NCBI GenBank assembly: GCA_900539655.1
Contig: UQCR01000013.1
Coordinates: 1 to 64,000 of the forward strand
From: an uncultured Robinsoniella sp.
GTDB lineage: Bacteria > Bacillota > Clostridia > Lachnospirales > Lachnospiraceae
Length of the DNA: 64,000 nucleotides
Direction: 5' to 3'
Both the position numbers and the translations under genes were made by a program. The notes below the pieces were generated by a model, which saw nothing but the letters and a program-made list of their open reading frames with translations, had not been told where the DNA came from and made no database searches. Below, one piece after another: positions 60,105-64,000 of the stretch. Positions within the stretch are counted from its first letter, which is position 1. Every line of letters begins with the position of its first letter.

Positions 60105-63100
60105 CTATTTTATTATTTTGGCTTTAGAAGAAAGTCCCTTGTTTTTTAAGAGCCTTTTATAATAACTTAATTTTTTTGAAGGAACCTTAATTACAGCTTT
60201 TGTGTGAATCTTTTTCAAAGCATTTTTCCCAACGGTTTTTATTTTACTGCTTTGAATCTTGATAGATTTTAGATTCCTCGCGCCGTAAAATGCAGCATCT
60301 CCGATTTTCGTAATGTTCTTCGAAATGGTGATGGATTTCAACTTGGTATTTTTGTAAAATGCTTTCTTTTTAATTTCTGTAACTTTAAACTTATAACTGG
60401 AGATCGTAACGGTACCAGGTAGTGTAAGCTTTGAGGTTTTCTTATTTTTCACCCCTCTTACGCTTACTGTGCCATTGCTGGCAGAAGATTTCAGTATCTG
60501 GTATTTTACATTTCCTACAGTATAGGAAGCTCCTTTCTTAGGAACCTTGTAAACAGACAGGGTCAGTCTTGCAGCGTAAAGTAAATTTTTTGCATTTTTT
60601 ATCTGATCCGTGTTTGCTTTGCTGTTTGCCAAGATTTTTTCTGCCTGGCTGAGATTGTCTTTTAAACGACGGAAGCTTGCTGGGGTATAATGCTTCTGTC
60701 CTTTTTTGATAATTGCACTGGATGCGGCAATTTCTGCCTGCAGGGCTTTTTTTGCATCAGCCAGCGAAGTATCTGGTTTTAGCTGCAATCCGGTCATCGC
60801 AGAATTAAGTCTATCAAGAGCTGCCTGCAGATCTTTTGCAGAGGGTTCTGCCACAGATAATACTTTTACTGCACCGTCATATGCCGTTTTTAAAGCTGCC
60901 CAGCTGGCATCGGTATAATTGCCCTGTCCTTTATTTAATAGTGCCTTTGCCTTATTTACAGCTTCCGAAAGCCTTGTGGTATCCTCTTTTTGAATCAGGG
61001 AATTCATTGCCTGATTTAGTTTATCTGCTGCAGACTGAATTTCATCCGCTGCGGGATCAGGATTTTCTAAAACTTTTGCAGCTTCTTCATAGGCTGACAG
61101 TAATTGTGCCCAGCTGGCATTTGTATAATTGCCCTGTCCTTTATTAATTGTGTTTTGGGCAGTATGAACAGCTTCCTCCAATATGGAGGTATCTCCGATG
61201 GGAACCAGTTCGTTTAATGCTTTTACAAGTGAATCCGCTGCGGTCTGGATTGCTTCACCGGTGGCTTCTTTGTTCAAATAGATATCATAAGATTCTGTGA
61301 TATGGCCATATGCAGATTGTCTGCTTGACAGGGTATAGTGTTTCATGGTATCCCCTTCAATTTTTTTGGTAAGGCCTCCAAGGGCTAAGAGAATCGGACT
61401 TTCTGTTGCAGGTTCCACGTTACCGCCCGTCACCGTTTCAACGCCATATTCAAAATAATCTAAACCAAATTTTCCGTTTGGTACCAGTTTAACAGTATGT
61501 TCTCCGTCTTCCAGATAACCGGAGGCATACACTTCTTTATATACATTTACATTTTCATTGTTGTTGATGTGCCCGGTCAGGATTCCGTCAATGTAGACAT
61601 CGGCTCCCTGCTGTCCGCCATCTGCTTTGGCACCAATTTTTATATAGTTTCCGTTAAATGTAAGAGCTATATAATCCCCTTCTTTAACAGGGTTTCCTTT
61701 ATCGCCAATGAAGGTCTCACTTTTGTTATAAGCATTGTCTGATGGCCAAAGCTGCCAGTCCCCGGTTTTATCCAGCCGGCTGTCTTCCCCATCAATTTTA
61801 GTCCAGGTAGTTTCTGTTTTCGCACCGGCCTGCAGCTTATCAGGGTCCGGATAGATGATGACTGTATTGGTGATAATTTCCAGTGTATCTTCATCCCACA
61901 CACTGAGTCGGCCTTCATACCCGCTGATATCAGAAGGCATGGGAAGCGTCAATGAGAGCTCTTTTGTACTGGACGGATACAGGGATTCAGAATCCATAGT
62001 AAAGCCTGTTAAACGTCCTTCAGAATCATAGATGGAAAGTGAAGCACACAGCGGCTGTTGAACATCCGACGTATTTTTCAGGAATAATTTTCCGGTAAAA
62101 TCTTCTCCCGCCTGTAAACGGTCACTGATACCGATGTAGGAAGTCTTAACAGCTTCATTTTTTTTGCTGACATCCCGGATGGCTCCATACAATTTCACAT
62201 CCGCCCAATCGGTATGGTCCTGGGACTCGGATCCGTTGGCGTCTGTCATAAGCTTCAGCTCGGTAACTCCGCTGACGCTTAAGTTGAATTCATCTGCTTC
62301 CCCACCGGACAGCTCCTTTTCATAAATCAGGCTGCTATCGGCGTAGATTCTGAATATGGCATTGCCGCCGTCTACTTCATTATCAATTCCAGCCACGCCT
62401 GATACACGTGTATACTTCTTGTCCAGGTTGTGGATAATGGAGCTGTCGGCATGGAGCCCGATTCCTTTTTTATAAACTTTATTTCCTACTTTAATCTGAT
62501 TGCCCTGACAGGTCTTGTCTTTTCCTTTTTCACCCCATCCGGTAGTAACTTTGCTATAGTCCACTACATCGGACAAATATGCGCTGTATTTGGTATATGG
62601 TGGTGTAATGGAGGATGGATTTCCATATACCTCAAGTTCAGAAAGAAAGGCTTTTTCATTTGCAGGAACATCCGTAAAGGTAATTTTAACATATCTTGCT
62701 TCTACCCCGTCCAGTGATTCTTCCGTTTTTCTGGACGTGATGGTATCTTTGGTATATTCTGCTGCAAGCGTCCAGGGACCATTTTTATCCGTAGAGGTTT
62801 CAATTTTATAGGGGTATGGAGTTTTGTCAAATCCAAGGTCCAGATTATAGAGGTACAATGCGAACTCCAAATCCACCATAAAGTATTCTCCGCTGCCTGT
62901 CTGTTCTGCCTGCCAGGATGTGGCAATATTACCGTCTACAGCCAGAGAACTGTCCTTATCATTGCTGCTGGGAAACAGAGGCCTTCCGGCTGCTGCGTTG
63001 TTCTCACCATAGATCACCGGGTCTTCAATTTTTGCAGTTACACTGCCCCACTTATCGGCATTATAAAAATCTTCCGGTTCAATACCATCATCGCTTCCGG

Positions 63101-64000
63101 TTATATTATCCGTATGTATGGTAAGTGTGGATACGGGAAGACCATCTGCTGTTGCGCTGATAACGCTGTCTCCCGAATAGTAGGAACGAAATTCAATGCT
63201 TGCTTTTCCGTCCCGCATGGATTTACCAGGCGTAAATTTATATGTTTTACCCCCTGGGAAGATGCCGGGTCCCGATTCCACCTTCAGGGTAACCGCTTTT
63301 GTTTCATTTACCCAGTTACCGTCTGCATCCTTCAGGGTTACAATAAGCTGCGTGTCTTTTGTGCCGTTGTTGGTAATGGTACTATCAGAGGAAGTAATTT
63401 CGATCTGTGATGCAGTACCGGATATGGAGGATTCAGGGGCAATTCCCCGGTTGTGTTCCCGGTACCAGTACCAGCTGTTTAAAGGCAGTCGGTAATAGTC
63501 GATGATTCCCATTTTAGCCAGCCCGTCTCCACCGATTGTGCCGTGATGGAAACCGCACCACAGAACCAATCCTGCACTATTCGGCGTTAGCTGATAAGAG
63601 AAATTGTCACTGCCTTGTATAACATCATAAAATGGCCGGTATTCTCCTGGCCGGTCAGCTGTCTTGGAGCCATATTCCGCAACTACATTTGGCATCCAGG
63701 AATTTTCAAATTTTCCGCCGTCTCCATTGTATCCTGCAATATCACATACCGCCAGATCGGCATAACCGCCTCTTTGAGCACCTCCCATACCTGCTTTTCT
63801 TGTAGGATCAAGCTTGTGTGACAGATTCCTCATTTTATCTACCAGGGCAAGTGCTTTAGGTGCTGTTCCATTGGGAGAAGCTTGGGTTCCATTATCCATA
63901 CCGCCATTGGTGAAAAATGCCTCGTTACCCATGCTCCAGTTAATGATGGAGGGGTGGTTTCGGTTTACCCGGATCATAGCTTCCAGGGAGTCCATACAAC
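60105..64000 (-). CDS. Large multidomain GH2 glycosidase, N-terminus outside the window
   Basis: The last 1298 residues of a secreted-type glycoside hydrolase family 2 enzyme (beta-galactosidase-like); the frame is open at the right edge. The acid/base Glu is in NRNHPSIINWSMGNEAFF and the nucleophile Glu in VVAEYGSK. Then come an Ig-like domain, an F5/8 type C carbohydrate-binding domain (about 325-465), an NPCBM domain (about 475-610), an Ig-like/CBM region, three FIVAR repeats with KGQGNYT-type motifs (about 955-1150), and a BspA-like leucine-rich end (AFYKNTKLKSITI). No LPXTG anchor is present. It probably acts on host or plant glycans outside the cell. Confidence 0.9.
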   Translation of the reverse strand, partial: CMDSLEAMIRVNRNHPSIINWSMGNEAFFTNGGMDNGTQASPNGTAPKALALVDKMRNLSHKLDPTRKAGMGGAQRGGYADLAVCDIAGYNGDGGKFENSWMPNVVAEYGSKTADRPGEYRPFYDVIQGSDNFSYQLTPNSAGLVLWCGFHHGTIGGDGLAKMGIIDYYRLPLNSWYWYREHNRGIAPESSISGTASQIEITSSDSTITNNGTKDTQLIVTLKDADGNWVNETKAVTLKVESGPGIFPGGKTYKFTPGKSMRDGKASIEFRSYYSGDSVISATADGLPVSTLTIHTDNITGSDDGIEPEDFYNADKWGSVTAKIEDPVIYGENNAAAGRPLFPSSNDKDSSLAVDGNIATSWQAEQTGSGEYFMVDLEFALYLYNLDLGFDKTPYPYKIETSTDKNGPWTLAAEYTKDTITSRKTEESLDGVEARYVKITFTDVPANEKAFLSELEVYGNPSSITPPYTKYSAYLSDVVDYSKVTTGWGEKGKDKTCQGNQIKVGNKVYKKGIGLHADSSIIHNLDKKYTRVSGVAGIDNEVDGGNAIFRIYADSSLIYEKELSGGEADEFNLSVSGVTELKLMTDANGSESQDHTDWADVKLYGAIRDVSKKNEAVKTSYIGISDRLQAGEDFTGKLFLKNTSDVQQPLCASLSIYDSEGRLTGFTMDSESLYPSSTKELSLTLPMPSDISGYEGRLSVWDEDTLEIITNTVIIYPDPDKLQAGAKTETTWTKIDGEDSRLDKTGDWQLWPSDNAYNKSETFIGDKGNPVKEGDYIALTFNGNYIKIGAKADGGQQGADVYIDGILTGHINNNENVNVYKEVYASGYLEDGEHTVKLVPNGKFGLDYFEYGVETVTGGNVEPATESPILLALGGLTKKIEGDTMKHYTLSSRQSAYGHITESYDIYLNKEATGEAIQTAADSLVKALNELVPIGDTSILEEAVHTAQNTINKGQGNYTNASWAQLLSAYEEAAKVLENPDPAADEIQSAADKLNQAMNSLIQKEDTTRLSEAVNKAKALLNKGQGNYTDASWAALKTAYDGAVKVLSVAEPSAKDLQAALDRLNSAMTGLQLKPDTSLADAKKALQAEIAASSAIIKKGQKHYTPASFRRLKDNLSQAEKILANSKANTDQIKNAKNLLYAARLTLSVYKVPKKGASYTVGNVKYQILKSSASNGTVSVRGVKNKKTSKLTLPGTVTISSYKFKVTEIKKKAFYKNTKLKSITISKNITKIGDAAFYGARNLKSIKIQSSKIKTVGKNALKKIHTKAVIKVPSKKLSYYKRLLKNKGLSSKAKIIK

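Noticed and set aside
60900..61150. Repeated DNA blocks as a CRISPR array or mobile repeat
   Set aside because: The repeats are in frame and encode FIVAR protein repeats of the GH2 enzyme.

Overview
This is a chromosomal window from a low-GC Firmicute, most likely a gut Lachnospiraceae (Clostridium cluster XIVa) relative. The evidence is the rpmF-plsX-acpP-rnc-smc-ftsY order, fermentative ackA/pta, a TmcAL-type protein, PFL/ACT proteins, AGGAGG-type ribosome binding sites, sigma-A promoters and intrinsic terminators. Genus cannot be fixed from the sequence alone. Most genes lie on the minus strand and no phage, insertion sequence or CRISPR array is visible.

Layout. 1-7.6 kb (-): end of a flippase-like membrane protein, PAP2 phosphatase, threonine ammonia-lyase, ftsY, smc, rnc. 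7.6-9.9 kb (-): acpP, plsX, rpmF, yceD, i.e. ribosome and fatty-acid/phospholipid synthesis. 10-12.3 kb (-): ackA and pta, acetate and ATP formation. 12.7-20.7 kb: tmcAL (+), then PFL/ACT pair, WalJ-like hydrolase, coaE, polA and a small zf-HC2 membrane protein (-). 20.7-24 kb (-): an agr-type peptide quorum-sensing locus (agrA, agrC, agrB, agrD) with two matching LytTR-type promoters. 24.2-27.3 kb: Crh-like HPr paralogue (-), DUF3810 protease-like protein and S41 peptidase (+). 27.3-31 kb (-): enolase, a rearranged AhpF-like reductase and ahpC. 31-35.2 kb (-): a heterodimeric ABC exporter with a long leader carrying a small ORF and a terminator. 35.2-45.7 kb (-): FliB-like protein, tRNA-Leu, lysA, two tandem LTA-synthase-like sulfatases, pyk, a rhomboid-like protein, and corA with a leader ORF. 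45.8-53 kb: aroC (+), lactonase (-), then a regulator plus polyamine ABC transporter potA-potB-potCD and a flavin reductase (+). 53.2-60 kb: NSS amino-acid transporter (-), RluA pseudouridine synthase (+), and a glucose-type PTS operon with antiterminator and two RAT sites (-). 60.1-64 kb (-): a large secreted-type GH2 glycosidase cut by the window edge.

Most notable points. (1) The agr locus encodes an AgrD with no cysteine; a serine sits at the expected ring position, which suggests a lactone rather than thiolactone signal. Its agrA reading frame is cut by a stop shortly before the LytTR C-terminus, although the rest of the tail is still present in frame. A second AgrA-type promoter lies just after agrD and would make an RNA of about 230 nt. 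(2) Two transporter operons carry probable leader-peptide control: a bmrB-like arrangement before the heterodimeric ABC exporter, and a 20-codon ORF with early acidic and proline residues before corA. (3) The two HPr-like proteins look complementary: one keeps His15 but has Lys at position 46, the other keeps the Ser46 region but lacks the histidine. Promoter, operator and function statements are inferences from sequence pattern; no search could be run.
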